Shown here: positions 1 to 11,745 of the stretch, one piece after another
How the letters are laid out: every line of letters begins with the position of its first letter
How positions within the stretch are numbered: position 1 is the stretch's first letter
Assembly: GCF_027532945.1 (NCBI RefSeq)
Contig: NZ_JAPZTZ010000005.1
Coordinates: 62,001 to 126,000, forward strand
Length of the DNA stretch: 64,000 nt
Direction of reading: 5' to 3'
Origin: Phreatobacter sp.
GTDB lineage: Bacteria > Pseudomonadota > Alphaproteobacteria > Rhizobiales > Phreatobacteraceae
Made by a program: the position numbers and the translations under genes
The notes under the pieces: generated by a model
Told to the model about the DNA's origin: nothing
The model's input: only the letters and a program-made list of their open reading frames with translations
Database searches by the model: none

Positions 1-894
1 CGGCTCGCTGGCATCGTCGGCATCGCCGAGGTCGTTCTCGTCGGGCAGTTCGGCGGTCTCGGCCTCGGAGGCCTCCTGGGCGCCGTCGGGCGCCTCGTCG
101 GCCATCTCCTCGGCCTCGTCCATCTGCATGCCTTCGGAGGATTCCTCGTCCTGGCTGTCAGGGCTCTCGCCGGATTCCGGGCTCTCCTGCTCCTGGCTCT
201 CGGAATTGTCGTCGTCCTGGTCGTCGTCGGAGCGGCCCTGCTCGTCGCCCATGTCGAGCGAGGTCAGGAGGTCGCGCACCGCCTTGCCGAAGGCGCGCTG
301 GTTGTGCTCCAGCCCGACCAGGGCCTCGAGGTTCTTGCCGGCCTTGGCCTCGATCGTGTCGCGCCACAGATCGACGATTTTCGCCGCCTGGGCCGGCGCC
401 GCCTGTCCCGTCAGCCTCTCGCGCACCATCAGGGCGAGGGCATCCTCCAGCGGCGCATCGGCCTTGTCGGTGATCTCCTCGTACTTGCCCATGCGGTGGT
501 AGTGGTCTTCGAGCCGCGCCGTGAGGTTCTGCGCGACGCCAGTCATGCGGTTCGAGCCGATGGCCTCGATGCGGGCATTCTCCACCGCCTCGAAGACGGC
601 GCGGGCCGCCTGGCCGTCCGGCACGAGGGCGCGGTGGACCTTGGAATTGTGCACGGCGAGGCGCAGCGCCATGGCGTCGCCATGGCCGCGCACGATGGCA
701 GCGTCCTTCGGCGAGAGCTTGCGCGGCGGCTCCGGCAGGCGCGCCTTGTCGCCGGCGAGGCCCGGCTTGTCCGGCGCATAGGTGACCTCGATGTCGCGGC
801 GGGCGATGGCGCGCATGCAGGAGGCGACCGACCGCTTGAACGGCTCGGTCGGGCTCTCCTTGGTGTTTGGCTTCGCCTTGGAATTGGAGCTCAC
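1..894 (-). CDS. cobT: Cobaltochelatase subunit CobT (partial, C-terminus outside window)
   Basis: CobT is a subunit of the aerobic ATP-dependent cobaltochelatase (CobN-CobS-CobT) that inserts cobalt into hydrogenobyrinate a,c-diamide. The visible 298 residues are the N-terminal part; the reading frame runs off the left edge. The N-terminal half is the usual CobT domain, followed by a long Asp/Glu/Ser/Gln-rich acidic linker (about residues 215-298) that normally precedes the VWA/MIDAS domain, not seen here. The start is a GTG at 892-894 overlapping the TGA of the upstream GNAT gene (GTGA), which implies translational coupling. Family assignment rests on sequence pattern plus cobS two genes upstream. 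Confidence 0.9.
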   Translation of the reverse strand, partial: MSSNSKAKPNTKESPTEPFKRSVASCMRAIARRDIEVTYAPDKPGLAGDKARLPEPPRKLSPKDAAIVRGHGDAMALRLAVHNSKVHRALVPDGQAARAVFEAVENARIEAIGSNRMTGVAQNLTARLEDHYHRMGKYEEITDKADAPLEDALALMVRERLTGQAAPAQAAKIVDLWRDTIEAKAGKNLEALVGLEHNQRAFGKAVRDLLTSLDMGDEQGRSDDDQDDDNSESQEQESPESGESPDSQDEESSEGMQMDEAEEMADEAPDGAQEASEAETAELPDENDLGDADDASEP

Positions 895-1334
895 GGGAGG
901 TCCTTTTTCAGCCAGATGCGGCGATGGCCCGGCGGAAAGTCGCCAAGCTCGCCGTAAGTCTCGTATCCCAGCTTCTGGTAGAAGCCGTCTCCCTGGAAGG
1001 AGAAGGTGTCGACATAGATGTGGCGTGCCCCGCGCTTGGCCGCCAGCGCCTCGGCCTTGGCCATCAGCTCGGTGCCGATCCTGGTGCCGCGCAGCGCCTC
1101 GTCGATCCACAGGAGCTCGATGAAGCACCAGTTCCACATGGTCGAGCCGACGATGCCGCCGCGGACGACCCCGTCCTTGCGGACCGACACGGCGAAGCGC
1201 TTCCACTTCGACGGCCCGGCCTTCACCGTGTTGTAGGCGGTGAGGCCGCGAACGACCGCGCGGGCCGTTTCGGCCACGCGGGTTTCAGCGGTGACGACGA
1301 GGCCGGCCTGCGATGGGATCGTCGGGCCGGCCAT
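891..1334 (-). CDS. GNAT family N-acetyltransferase
   Basis: A 147-aa single-domain GNAT acyltransferase. The acetyl-CoA-binding region is recognisable near residues 70-110 (RGTRIGTELMAKAEALA, a variant of the R/Q-x-x-G-x-G/A signature), followed by the typical GFYQKLGYE C-terminal motif. The open frame extends upstream, but the ATG at 1334 has a GGAGG seven bases before it and begins the conserved part. It lies between cobS and cobT and overlaps cobT by four bases, so it is probably co-transcribed with them. The substrate is unknown; nothing shows a role in cobalamin synthesis beyond its position. Confidence 0.85.
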   Translation of the reverse strand: MAGPTIPSQAGLVVTAETRVAETARAVVRGLTAYNTVKAGPSKWKRFAVSVRKDGVVRGGIVGSTMWNWCFIELLWIDEALRGTRIGTELMAKAEALAAKRGARHIYVDTFSFQGDGFYQKLGYETYGELGDFPPGHRRIWLKKDLP

Positions 1335-1354
1335 GTCGTTGCCTCCGCGTGGCC

Positions 1355-2344
1355 TTAGCTCAGCGCCACGTTGACGGCGCTCTCCGGCAGCTCCTGGCCG
1401 AAGCAGCGCTGGTAGAACTCGGCGACCAGCGCCCGCTCGAGCTCGTCGCACTTGTTCAGGAACGTGAGCCGGAAGGCGAAGCCGATATCCTTGAAGATGT
1501 CGGCGTTCTCGGCCCAGGTCAGCACGGTGCGCGGGCTCATAACGGTCGACAGGTCGCCGTTCATGAAGGCGTTGCGGGTGAGGTCCGCCACGCGCACCAT
1601 CTTGTTCACCTGGTCGCGGCCCTCGGCCGTCTTGGCGAAGCTCTTCGCCTTGGCGAGGATGATGCCGACCTCGTTGTCATGCGGCAGGTAGTTCAGCGTG
1701 GTGACGATGGACCAGCGGTCCATCTGCGCCTGGTTGATCTGCTGCGTGCCGTGATAGAGGCCCGTCGTGTCGCCGAGGCCGACCGTGTTGGCGGTGGCGA
1801 AGAGGCGGAAAGCGGGATGAGGACGGATGACCCGGCTCTGGTCGAGCAGGGTGAGGCGGCCCGAGGATTCCAGCACGCGCTGGATGACGAACATCACGTC
1901 CGGGCGGCCAGCATCGTACTCGTCGAAGACCAGCGCGACATTGTGCTGGTAGGCCCAGGGCAGGATCCCGTCGCGGAACTCGGTGACCTGCTTGCCCTCC
2001 TTCAGCACGATCGCGTCCTTGCCGACGAGGTCGATGCGCGAGACGTGGCTGTCGAGGTTGACGCGGATGCAGGGCCAGTTGAGGCGGGCGGCGACCTGCT
2101 CGATATGGGTCGACTTGCCCGTGCCGTGATAGCCCGAGACCATGACGCGGCGGTTGTGGGCGAAGCCCGCGAGGATCGCCAGCGTCGTCGGCTTGTCGAA
2201 CAGGTAGTCGGGATCGAGGTCCGGCACATGGTCGCCGCCGGCCGCGAAGGCCGGCACCTGCATGTCGGAATCGATGCCGAACGTCTGGCGCACGGAAAGG
2301 GTCGTATCCGGGACGCCGGACACCTTGTCGGTCTGCACTGTCAC
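1355..2344 (-). CDS. cobS: Cobaltochelatase subunit CobS
   Basis: A 329-aa AAA+ ATPase of the MoxR/CobS type, the motor subunit that works with CobT to drive cobalt insertion by CobN in aerobic vitamin B12 synthesis. Walker A is GYHGTGKST at residues 71-79 and Walker B is ALVFDEYD around 136-143; an N-terminal segment of about 40 residues precedes the ATPase core, as in other CobS proteins. Length matches the family (about 330 aa). It is followed closely by the GNAT gene and cobT. A 151-base gap separates it from the upstream J-domain gene. Confidence 0.96.
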   Translation of the reverse strand: MTVQTDKVSGVPDTTLSVRQTFGIDSDMQVPAFAAGGDHVPDLDPDYLFDKPTTLAILAGFAHNRRVMVSGYHGTGKSTHIEQVAARLNWPCIRVNLDSHVSRIDLVGKDAIVLKEGKQVTEFRDGILPWAYQHNVALVFDEYDAGRPDVMFVIQRVLESSGRLTLLDQSRVIRPHPAFRLFATANTVGLGDTTGLYHGTQQINQAQMDRWSIVTTLNYLPHDNEVGIILAKAKSFAKTAEGRDQVNKMVRVADLTRNAFMNGDLSTVMSPRTVLTWAENADIFKDIGFAFRLTFLNKCDELERALVAEFYQRCFGQELPESAVNVALS

Positions 2345-2495
2345 GAAAGAACCTCCGATGCCGCGCGCTGCGCAGCGTGACTTGTCTTGACGATCGGCGT
2401 CGACCTTACCAGATCGTCGCGCGCGCCCGGAAGGGTGCCCTTTGCGGGAATGCCATTCGAAATTCTGATGCGTCCGATCGATTAACCGGTCCGTA

Positions 2496-3146
2496 TCAGC
2501 AGAACCCGACGGATTTCAGGTAGTTGTAGGCCTGGATGATCTCGCGCAGCTTGTCCTCGTGCGAACGGTCGCCGCCGTTGGAATCCGGGTGCAGCCGCTT
2601 CGCCAGTTCCTTGAACCGCGCCTTGATCTCCGCCGGGCTGGCCTGAATGTCGAGGTTGAGCGTGCTCAGCGCCTTGCGCTCGGCATTGCGGATCATCCGC
2701 CCCTCGGGCTCCGGCGCGCGCGCGCCGGGCTGGCGCCATTCCGCATCCTCGAACAGGCCGAAGGGGTCGGCGCCCTTGCGCGGGTCGAATCCCGCCCCCG
2801 GGCCGGTTGAGGCGCGGGGATCCGGGCGGCGGCCCTCCTTCGTCCAGGAATTGACGCCCATGTTCCAGGTCGGCCGGTGGCCGGTCAGCGCGTCCTTCTG
2901 ATAGGCGGCAACCGCAGCGTCGTTCATGCCGGCGAAGTAGTTGTAGCTGGCGTTGTATTCCTTCACGTGGTCTAGGCAGAACCAGACGAACTCCCCCTCG
3001 CGATCGCGGCCAAGCGGCGCACGGTGGGTTGCCTCGAGATCGCAGTTCGGATGGGCGCAGACCCGCGTTCCGGGCCGCGCACGGGCGCGCCGGTCGTCCT
3101 CGGGCTTGACCCGGATGCGGTCGAAATAGGGTGAGTCGGTCTTCAT
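2496..3146 (-). CDS. J-domain (DnaJ-like) molecular chaperone protein
   Basis: A 216-aa protein with a C-terminal J domain (about residues 158-215), with the HPD tripeptide at 186-188 that stimulates DnaK ATPase. The N-terminal 150 residues lack the G/F and zinc-finger regions of DnaJ itself but contain cysteines at 30, 35 and 57 within a conserved-looking CAHPNC and WFCLDH context. Proteins of this form are commonly found beside cobS in Rhizobiales. The ATG at 3146 was chosen because conserved sequence starts there; the longer open frame upstream runs into the divergent GST promoter. Its client is unknown. Confidence 0.85.
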   Translation of the reverse strand: MKTDSPYFDRIRVKPEDDRRARARPGTRVCAHPNCDLEATHRAPLGRDREGEFVWFCLDHVKEYNASYNYFAGMNDAAVAAYQKDALTGHRPTWNMGVNSWTKEGRRPDPRASTGPGAGFDPRKGADPFGLFEDAEWRQPGARAPEPEGRMIRNAERKALSTLNLDIQASPAEIKARFKELAKRLHPDSNGGDRSHEDKLREIIQAYNYLKSVGFC

Positions 3147-3303
3147 GGAGCCATGCGAAGCGAAGCGCCGATTATGGGGTCCAGGGTGCGTCGCGGCAAG
3201 GCGAGCGGCTGCGCTGGGGTCCTCCGCCACCGCCTCTTGACCGCCATGCGAGGGCCTGTGCAGGGTCCGCGCCGCACAAGAACCGGAACCGGGAAACGCC
3301 TCC

Positions 3304-3912
3304 ATGGCCCTGACGCTGCACTCCTCGCCCTTCTCCCCCTTCGGCCGCAAGGTGAAGCTGGCGCTCCTCCATCTCGGGCTGATGGACAAGGTCACCGTCG
3401 TCGGCACCGACACGATGAACCCGGAGGATCCGATCCGCCGCGCCAACCCGCTCGGCAAGATCCCGGCCCTCGTCCAGGAGGACGGCTCGGTCGTCTATGA
3501 CAGCCGCGTCATCCTCGAGGCGCTCGATCTCCTCGCCGGCGGCGGCCGCATCATCCCCGCCGAGGCCAAGGCGCGCATCGCCGCGCTGACGCTGCAGTCG
3601 TTGGCCGATGGCATCATGGATGCGCTGATCCTCACTCGCTACGAGGCGATGTTCCACGACGAGGCGGCCCGGTCGGAGAAGTGGGTCGCCCATCAGCGCG
3701 GCAAGGTCGAGCGCGCCATGGCGGCGCTGGAGGCCGCACCGCCCGCGCTCGCCGTCAATGTCGGCACCATCACGCTGGCCTGCGCGCTTGGCTACCAGGA
3801 CATCCGCTTCGAGGGCGCCTGGCGCAAGACCCATCCGCGCCTTGTCGCCTGGCTCGACGGCTTCATCGCCCAGATGCCGGCGGCCTGGGAGCAGACGACC
3901 CCGAAGAGCTGA
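3304..3912 (+). CDS. Glutathione S-transferase family protein
   Basis: A 202-aa GST-fold protein. The N-terminal thioredoxin-like domain (residues 1-78) begins with the SSPFSPFGRKVKLAL motif, where the Ser/Cys region binds the glutathione thiol, and includes NPLGKIPAL (cis-Pro) and the DSRVILEAL glutathione gamma-Glu contact. The C-terminal helical domain follows. It would conjugate or reduce electrophiles in the cytoplasm; the substrate is not predictable. It is divergent from the J-domain gene and convergent with ccmB. Confidence 0.9.
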   Translation: MALTLHSSPFSPFGRKVKLALLHLGLMDKVTVVGTDTMNPEDPIRRANPLGKIPALVQEDGSVVYDSRVILEALDLLAGGGRIIPAEAKARIAALTLQSLADGIMDALILTRYEAMFHDEAARSEKWVAHQRGKVERAMAALEAAPPALAVNVGTITLACALGYQDIRFEGAWRKTHPRLVAWLDGFIAQMPAAWEQTTPKS

Positions 3913-3947
3913 GTCGAACAGGAGGAACGGGCCGGACCTGTCCGGCC

Positions 3948-4619
3948 CTATTCCAGCCCGAAGCGCAGGGCGGCCGCCGCCGCGACCGGCCCGAGCACCA
4001 GGCTCATCAGAGACAGCGCCAGAAGGATGGCGAAGGGCTGGCCGAAGGGCAGTGGCCCGACGATGACCGATGTCGTCGCCGCGACGCCGAAGATCAGCAC
4101 GGGAATGGTGAGCGGCAGGACGAGGATGGCCATGAGCAGGCCGCCGCGCCTGAGGCTGACCGCCAGCGCCGCCCCGACCGCGCCGATGAGGCTCAGCGCC
4201 GGCGTGCCGGCGGCAAGGGTGAGCGCCACCGCGCCCATCGCCTCCGGCGGCACGTTGAGGAAAAGGCCGAGAAGCGGTGCCGCCGCCACCAGCGGCAGGC
4301 CGGTGGCGAGCCAATGCGCCGCGGCCTTGGCGGCGATGACGAGCGGCAGGGGCGTCTCCGCCATCATCATGATGTCGAGCGAGCCGTCATCGGCATCGGC
4401 CTGGAAGATGCGGTCGAGGCCGAGCAGCGTCGCCAGCAGCGCCCCGATCCACAGGATCGCAGGCCCGATGCGGGCGAGCAGGTTCATGTCCGGACCGACG
4501 CCGAAGGGCACGATGGTCACCACCGCCAGGAAAAAGACGACGCCGACCATGGCGCCGCCACCGATTCGGGTGGCGAGCATGAGGTCGCGGCGGAAGATGG
4601 CGGCGAGCGGCGATCTCAT
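3948..4619 (-). CDS. ccmB: Heme exporter protein CcmB
   Basis: A 223-aa integral membrane protein with about six hydrophobic segments, the permease subunit of the CcmABCD complex acting in heme delivery to CcmE during c-type cytochrome maturation. The motifs RDLMLATRIGG at the N-terminus, FQADADDGSLD, and the glycine-rich PPEAMGAVALTLAAGTPALSLIGAVGA region (quoted in part) are characteristic of CcmB. Its ATG overlaps the ccmA stop (ATGA), so the two are translationally coupled. ccmC and ccmD are not next in line here, since the GST gene is convergent downstream. Confidence 0.95.
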   Translation of the reverse strand: MRSPLAAIFRRDLMLATRIGGGAMVGVVFFLAVVTIVPFGVGPDMNLLARIGPAILWIGALLATLLGLDRIFQADADDGSLDIMMMAETPLPLVIAAKAAAHWLATGLPLVAAAPLLGLFLNVPPEAMGAVALTLAAGTPALSLIGAVGAALAVSLRRGGLLMAILVLPLTIPVLIFGVAATTSVIVGPLPFGQPFAILLALSLMSLVLGPVAAAAALRFGLE

Positions 4620-5242
4620 GCGGCGACCGGAGCTGTGGCAACGGTGCGGGCGAGCGACAGGTCGCGCACCGGCAGGCCGAGCGGTCCGTGGGTCGCGGCG
4701 AGGATGATGCCGCCGGCCGCCACATGCTCGGCCATGATGCCGGTGAGGACGCCCTGGCTGGCGACGTCGAGGGCTGCTGTCGGCTCGTCGAGCAGCCAGA
4801 CCGGCCGGCTGACAGTGAGAAGGCGGGCGAGCGCCAGGCGCCGCCGCTGGCCGGCGGAAAGGTACCCGGCCGGCAGATCCGCGAGATGGCCGATGCCGAG
4901 CCGCTCCATGGCGTCCGGAGCGGCGATGCCGCCGCCGCCGAGGAAATCGGTCCAGAAAGACAGGTTTTCGGCCACAGTCAGCGAGCCCTTGAACGCGTCC
5001 TGATGGCCGCAATAGTGGCATTGCTCGCTTAACCGAGCCTCGGGATCGCCCCCTTCGAGGGCGAGGTGGCCGGATTCGGCGCGCACCAATCCCGCAATCA
5101 GGCGCAGGAGGCTCGACTTGCCGGCGCCGTTCGGCCCGGTGACCTGGACCGCCTCGCCGGCGGTCACGGTGAAGCTGAGATCGGAGAAGACGACGCGGCC
5201 GCCGCGCTGGCAGGTCAGGGCATCGGCGATGAGGCGCAACAT
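4616..5242 (-). CDS. ccmA: Heme ABC exporter ATP-binding protein CcmA
   Basis: A 208-aa ABC ATPase that powers release of holo-CcmE from CcmC in cytochrome c maturation. Walker A is GPNGAGKSS at 36-44, the signature is LSAGQ at 128-132 and Walker B is VWLLDEP at 148-154; the CHYCGHQDAFKGSLTV segment is typical of CcmA. It is first in a two-gene ccmAB unit, overlapping ccmB by four bases, and divergent from acnA across a 178-base gap that must carry both promoters. Confidence 0.95.
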   Translation of the reverse strand: MLRLIADALTCQRGGRVVFSDLSFTVTAGEAVQVTGPNGAGKSSLLRLIAGLVRAESGHLALEGGDPEARLSEQCHYCGHQDAFKGSLTVAENLSFWTDFLGGGGIAAPDAMERLGIGHLADLPAGYLSAGQRRRLALARLLTVSRPVWLLDEPTAALDVASQGVLTGIMAEHVAAGGIILAATHGPLGLPVRDLSLARTVATAPVAA

Positions 5243-5420
5243 GCCGCATTCCTACGCGACGAAAGGGTGATCTGCGAGAGGCGATATGCGCTTCTAACCA
5301 TATGGCGGGCTGATTGGAATCCCTCTATAACGCCGCCGAACGGCCGCCGCGTCTTCCGCATCGTCCGACAGTCCCTGTCCGGGCGCGTCGACGGCCTCAT
5401 ATCGAGGGGATCACCGCTTC

Positions 5421-8141
<2,721 letters not shown>

Positions 8142-8162
8142 TCCTGATCAAGAACCCGCGAC

Positions 8163-8200
8163 GGCGGCTTGGCTTTTTCGCCAGGCCGCCATTATCTTTT
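8163..8200 (+). terminator. Rho-independent terminator of acnA
   Basis: An 11-bp stem (8163-8173 with 8180-8190, one G-U pair) around a loop of five T and a C, followed by the T-rich stretch ATTATCTTTT. It begins 21 bases after the acnA stop codon. Confidence 0.85.
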
Positions 8201-8326
8201 GGGGATGGGGCGGTGCTCACGGCCGTTTGCGGGACATTCACCCAACCGTGAGTAGCCTTGGCGGTGCCGGCGGGCCTAAAGACGGGCCGCGGGACCGGCA
8301 AGGTCACGATATCGGGGCGGATTCCG

Positions 8327-9094
8327 ATGGGTGTTGTGAAATGGAGCGTGGGGCTCGTGCTGGCCATGGTCGCCTTTGTTGGCGGCCCGGCTTCGGCACA
8401 GCAGCGTCCCACGGCAGTGCTCGAACTCTTTACCAGCCAGGGCTGCTCGTCCTGCCCTCCGGCCGACCGCTTCATCGCCGAGGTCGCCGACCGGCCTGAT
8501 GTCATCGCCCTGACGCTGGCCGTCGACTATTGGGACTATCTGGGCTGGCGCGACACGCTGGCCAACCCGATCCACGCCAAGCGCCAGAAGGCCTATGCCT
8601 ATATGCGCGGCGACCGGCAGATCTACACGCCGCAGATGATCGTCAACGGTGTCGGCCACGCCATCGGTTCCGACCGTGCTGCCGTCGAGCGCGTGATGGA
8701 GCAGAGCCGCGGCCAGCCGGGCGCGCTGTCGGTGCCGGTGAGCCTGCGCGTTGCCGGCGACACGATCACCCTCGTCCTGCCGCCGAGCATTAATGGCGTC
8801 AGCCCGGAGAACCCGGCGACCATCTTCCTCTTCGGTGTGTCGTCCCGCCAGCCGGTGGACATCACTCGCGGCGAGAACCGCGGCCAGACCATGGTCTATC
8901 GCAATGTCGTGCGCTCCCACGCCAATCTCGGCGAGTGGGGCGGCGGGCCGCGCACCGTGACCATCTCCCGCCGCGAACTCGTGGCGCCCGACTGCGAGAA
9001 GCTGGCGATCATCGTCCAGACCGGCTCGCCCCGTCGTCCGGGTGTCATCCTCGGCGCGGCGATGATCGACCTGCCGGGCCTCGCCGTTCACTGA
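8327..9094 (+). CDS. DUF1223 secreted thioredoxin-fold protein
   Basis: A 255-aa exported protein of the DUF1223 family. Residues 1-24 form a signal peptide ending in PASA, followed by a thioredoxin-like domain with the motif TSQGCSSCPPAD (CxxC at 40 and 43). The YWDYLGWRDTLANP and QIYTPQMIVNG segments are hallmarks of the family. The CxxC suggests a periplasmic thiol/disulfide role, but the family has no firmly established function. The ATG at 8327 was preferred over the 23-residue longer start because it begins a clean signal peptide. It is a single gene between the acnA terminator and a convergent small gene. Confidence 0.88.
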   Translation: MGVVKWSVGLVLAMVAFVGGPASAQQRPTAVLELFTSQGCSSCPPADRFIAEVADRPDVIALTLAVDYWDYLGWRDTLANPIHAKRQKAYAYMRGDRQIYTPQMIVNGVGHAIGSDRAAVERVMEQSRGQPGALSVPVSLRVAGDTITLVLPPSINGVSPENPATIFLFGVSSRQPVDITRGENRGQTMVYRNVVRSHANLGEWGGGPRTVTISRRELVAPDCEKLAIIVQTGSPRRPGVILGAAMIDLPGLAVH

Positions 9095-9142
9095 CGGCGT
9101 GAGCGCGGGGCTTCAAAGCCCCACGCCGCGCTCAGGTAACCA

Positions 9143-9403
9143 TCAGGCCGGCTGCAGCCACACCATGTCGGGAGCGACGATGCCGGGCACGTCCTCCTCG
9201 TCGATGCGCCGGACGGTCTCCACCGCCACATGCTTTTCCGCCTCGAGCGGCGACACACCGAAGCGCACCAGCTCGCGGCCGAGGCTCTGGCGCGCCTTCA
9301 GCGCAGCCGTTTCAGCCATGTCGGCCTCGATGAAGCGCGTGGCCGCGAAACGCGGTCCGGCGTTGTCGGTCTCCCCGCGGGCGTCGCAACGATACCAGGG
9401 CAT
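9143..9403 (-). CDS. Conserved-looking hypothetical protein (86 aa)
   Basis: A small soluble protein of 86 aa from the ATG at 9403, starting MPWYRCDARGE; the frame is open 26 codons further upstream, but no good ribosome site precedes those starts. The sequence is mixed and acidic, without signal peptide or membrane segment, and ends in VAPDMVWLQPA. I do not recognise a named domain. It is convergent with the DUF1223 gene and divergent from the CAP-domain lipoprotein gene. The start is uncertain; the coding call rests on amino-acid composition. Confidence 0.6.
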   Translation of the reverse strand: MPWYRCDARGETDNAGPRFAATRFIEADMAETAALKARQSLGRELVRFGVSPLEAEKHVAVETVRRIDEEDVPGIVAPDMVWLQPA

Positions 9404-9537
9404 GATCCCGTCCCATTTCCTGTCCAAACCTTTTTCAACCATGCCGAGGTTGAGAGAAGGTTGAGATGTTTGCTTAACCATTGGCGCGCATCCATGCGCG
9501 TCTGGGCATGGGTGGCGATGACAGAGGAAATGGTTCG

Positions 9538-10086
9538 ATGGCTGAACGGTATCTGAATGGCGAGGCAGCGGTTCTCGGGCGCAGGACGATCCTCGTCGGT
9601 GGCGGCGCCGCTCTCCTTGCCGCCTGTTCCGCCCCGCCGGTCCAGGCGCCGAGCCAGCCGAGCTTCTATCGCAACCTCGCCCAGACCGGCGCGCGCGTGG
9701 ACGCCGCCATGGCCGCCGAGATGATCTCCGGCTTCCGCCGCAACAATGGCCGCGGTTCCCTCAGCGTCGATCCGGTTCTGATGGCGGTGGCTGAGGCGCA
9801 GGCGGCCGCCATGGCCCAGGCCGACCAGGTCGGCGTGCGGACCGGCACGGTGGGTGCCCGCCTCACCACCGCCGGCTATCGTCACCGCGCCGCGGTGGAG
9901 AACACTTCGGCCGGTTATCTCACCCTCGCCGAGGCCTTTTCCGGCTGGCGCGATTCGCCGCCCCACCGCGCCAACATGCTCAACCCCGGCGTGACGCGCC
10001 TTGGCATCGCCACAGGCTTTCGGCCGGGCTCGCGCTACCGGGTGTTCTGGGCGCTGGTGCTGGCGGAGCCGGTGGCCACCGCCTGA
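9538..10086 (+). CDS. CAP (SCP-like) domain lipoprotein
   Basis: A 182-aa lipoprotein: the N-terminal region has a hydrophobic stretch ending in a lipobox (LLAAC, Cys30), and residues 50-180 form a CAP/CRISP/SCP domain of the YkwD type. Conserved pieces visible are FRRNNGRGSLSVDP, the HRAAVEN segment and the C-terminal SGWRDSPPHRANML motif with its His. Bacterial CAP proteins sit in the envelope; biochemical function is mostly unknown. The ATG at 9538 is preceded by AGAGGAAA at good spacing, better than the longer start at 9481. Confidence 0.87.
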   Translation: MAERYLNGEAAVLGRRTILVGGGAALLAACSAPPVQAPSQPSFYRNLAQTGARVDAAMAAEMISGFRRNNGRGSLSVDPVLMAVAEAQAAAMAQADQVGVRTGTVGARLTTAGYRHRAAVENTSAGYLTLAEAFSGWRDSPPHRANMLNPGVTRLGIATGFRPGSRYRVFWALVLAEPVATA

Positions 10087-10092
10087 GGGCTA

Positions 10093-10869
10093 TCAGACGG
10101 CGCACATGCCGCCGTCGACGCTGTAGATGCCGCCGTGGCAATAGCCGGCGGCATCCGATGACAGGAAGGCCACGAGCTCGGCCACCTCCTCCACGCGCCC
10201 GTAGCGCTGCTGCGGCACCATGGCCGCGACGGCGGCATGGGCCGCCGCCGCATCGGGGCTCTGCCCGGCATTGATCGAATCCATCATCCGGCTCTCGATC
10301 GGCCCGGGATTGACCGAGAGGACGCGCACGCCGCGTGGGCCGGCCTCCGCCGCCACCGAACGGGTGATGCCGATGACCGCATGTTTCGACGCGGTATAGG
10401 CGGACAGGCCCGGCGTGCCCTTGAGGCCGGCGATGCTCGACATGTTGACGATGCAGCCCGAGCCTTGGGCGTACATCACCGGCAGCACGTGCTTCAGCCC
10501 GAGGAAGACGCCGATCACATTGATGTCGATGACGGCCCGGAAGGCGTCGAGCGGATAGTCCTCGACCGGCTTCACCATTCCCTCGACCCCCGCATTGTTG
10601 ACGAAGATGTCGATGCGCCCGAAGGCCTTCACCGCCGCCGCTGCATAGGCCGCGACGTCGCGCTCCGTGCGGACATCCGCGGTGACGGGTGCGCATCGCG
10701 CGTCGGGAGGGAGGGCGGCGGCGAGCCCCGTGAGGTCCGATCCGTCCCGATCGACGGCAACGATCGCCGCGCCGCGATCGGCCATCAGGATGGCGGTGGC
10801 GCGGCCAATGGCACCGGCGGCGCCGGTGATGAGCGCGACCTTGCCCTGCAATGACGTGCGTTCGGCCAT
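10093..10869 (-). CDS. SDR family NAD(P)-dependent oxidoreductase
   Basis: A 258-aa classical short-chain dehydrogenase/reductase. The cofactor motif TGAAGAIG is at 15-22, the NNAG motif follows near residue 91, and the catalytic Ser (NMSSIAG) and YTASK are present. An Asp (VAVDRD) after the second strand suggests NAD rather than NADP. It lies downstream of the ABC importer genes on the same strand, separated by 96 bases, and may be the last gene of the allophanate/ABC operon. The substrate is unknown. Confidence 0.88.
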   Translation of the reverse strand: MAERTSLQGKVALITGAAGAIGRATAILMADRGAAIVAVDRDGSDLTGLAAALPPDARCAPVTADVRTERDVAAYAAAAVKAFGRIDIFVNNAGVEGMVKPVEDYPLDAFRAVIDINVIGVFLGLKHVLPVMYAQGSGCIVNMSSIAGLKGTPGLSAYTASKHAVIGITRSVAAEAGPRGVRVLSVNPGPIESRMMDSINAGQSPDAAAAHAAVAAMVPQQRYGRVEEVAELVAFLSSDAAGYCHGGIYSVDGGMCAV

Positions 10870-10965
10870 GGAACCCTCCAGCGTGCCGGCGTGATGATGC
10901 CGGAACGCTAGGGGGTCTCGGGGCTCTCCGCCTTGCGCGAGAGCAAGGCCGGCGTCACACCTCTG

Positions 10966-11745
10966 TCACGCCGCCTTCTTGCCGTGGTGGCTGTGCAGCT
11001 TGGCGCCGAGCACGCGGCGGACCTCGTTGAACTCCGGGCTCGCGACATCGCGCGGCCGCGGCAGGATCAGCGGGTTGTCGCTCTCGATCCGCCCGGGTCC
11101 CGGCGTCATCACCACCACGCGGTCGGCGAGGAAGATCGCCTCCTCGATGGAATGGGTCACGAACACCACCGTCAGCCCGGTGCGCTGCCAGATGTCGAGG
11201 AGCTCGTCCTGCAGGCGCTCACGCGTCATGGCATCGAGCGCGCCGAAGGGCTCGTCCATCAGCACGATCTCGGCGTCATTGGCCAGCACCCGCGCGATGG
11301 CGACGCGCTGCTTCATGCCGCCGGAGAGCTGGTGCGGATAGGCATTGGCGAATTTGGTGAGGCCGACGAGCTCGATGAACTTGTCGACCGTCTCCTTCAC
11401 CACCGGCTTCGCAAGGCCGCGGGAGGCGGGGCCGAAGCCGATATTGTCGCGCACCGACAGCCAGGGAAACAGCGCATAGTCCTGGAAGACCATGCCGCGG
11501 GTCGGGTCGGGCCCGGCGATCGGCGTGCCCCACATCAGCGCTTTGCCGCTGGTCGGCTGCTCGAAGCCGGCGATGATGCGGAGCAATGTGGACTTGCCGC
11601 AGCCCGACGCGCCGATCAGGCAGACGAACTCGCCCTTGCGGATGGTGATGTTGGCATCGTGCAGGGCGTTGATCGTCTGGTCCTGCAGTTTGAAGACCTT
11701 GGAGACCTGCTTGATCTCGATGATCGGCGTTTTCGACTCAGCCAT
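10966..11745 (-). CDS. NitT/TauT-type ABC transporter ATP-binding protein
   Basis: A 259-aa ATPase of the nitrate/sulfonate/taurine importer class. Walker A is GASGCGKST at 45-53, the signature is LSGGM at 140-144 and Walker B is VLMDEP at 161-166, followed by FGALDAMTRE, which is typical of SsuB/TauB/NrtD proteins. It energises import by the adjoining permease and periplasmic binding protein, overlapping the permease gene by eight bases. The neighbouring allophanate hydrolase suggests the cargo is a nitrogen compound such as a urea derivative, which is inference. Confidence 0.93.
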   Translation of the reverse strand: MAESKTPIIEIKQVSKVFKLQDQTINALHDANITIRKGEFVCLIGASGCGKSTLLRIIAGFEQPTSGKALMWGTPIAGPDPTRGMVFQDYALFPWLSVRDNIGFGPASRGLAKPVVKETVDKFIELVGLTKFANAYPHQLSGGMKQRVAIARVLANDAEIVLMDEPFGALDAMTRERLQDELLDIWQRTGLTVVFVTHSIEEAIFLADRVVVMTPGPGRIESDNPLILPRPRDVASPEFNEVRRVLGAKLHSHHGKKAA

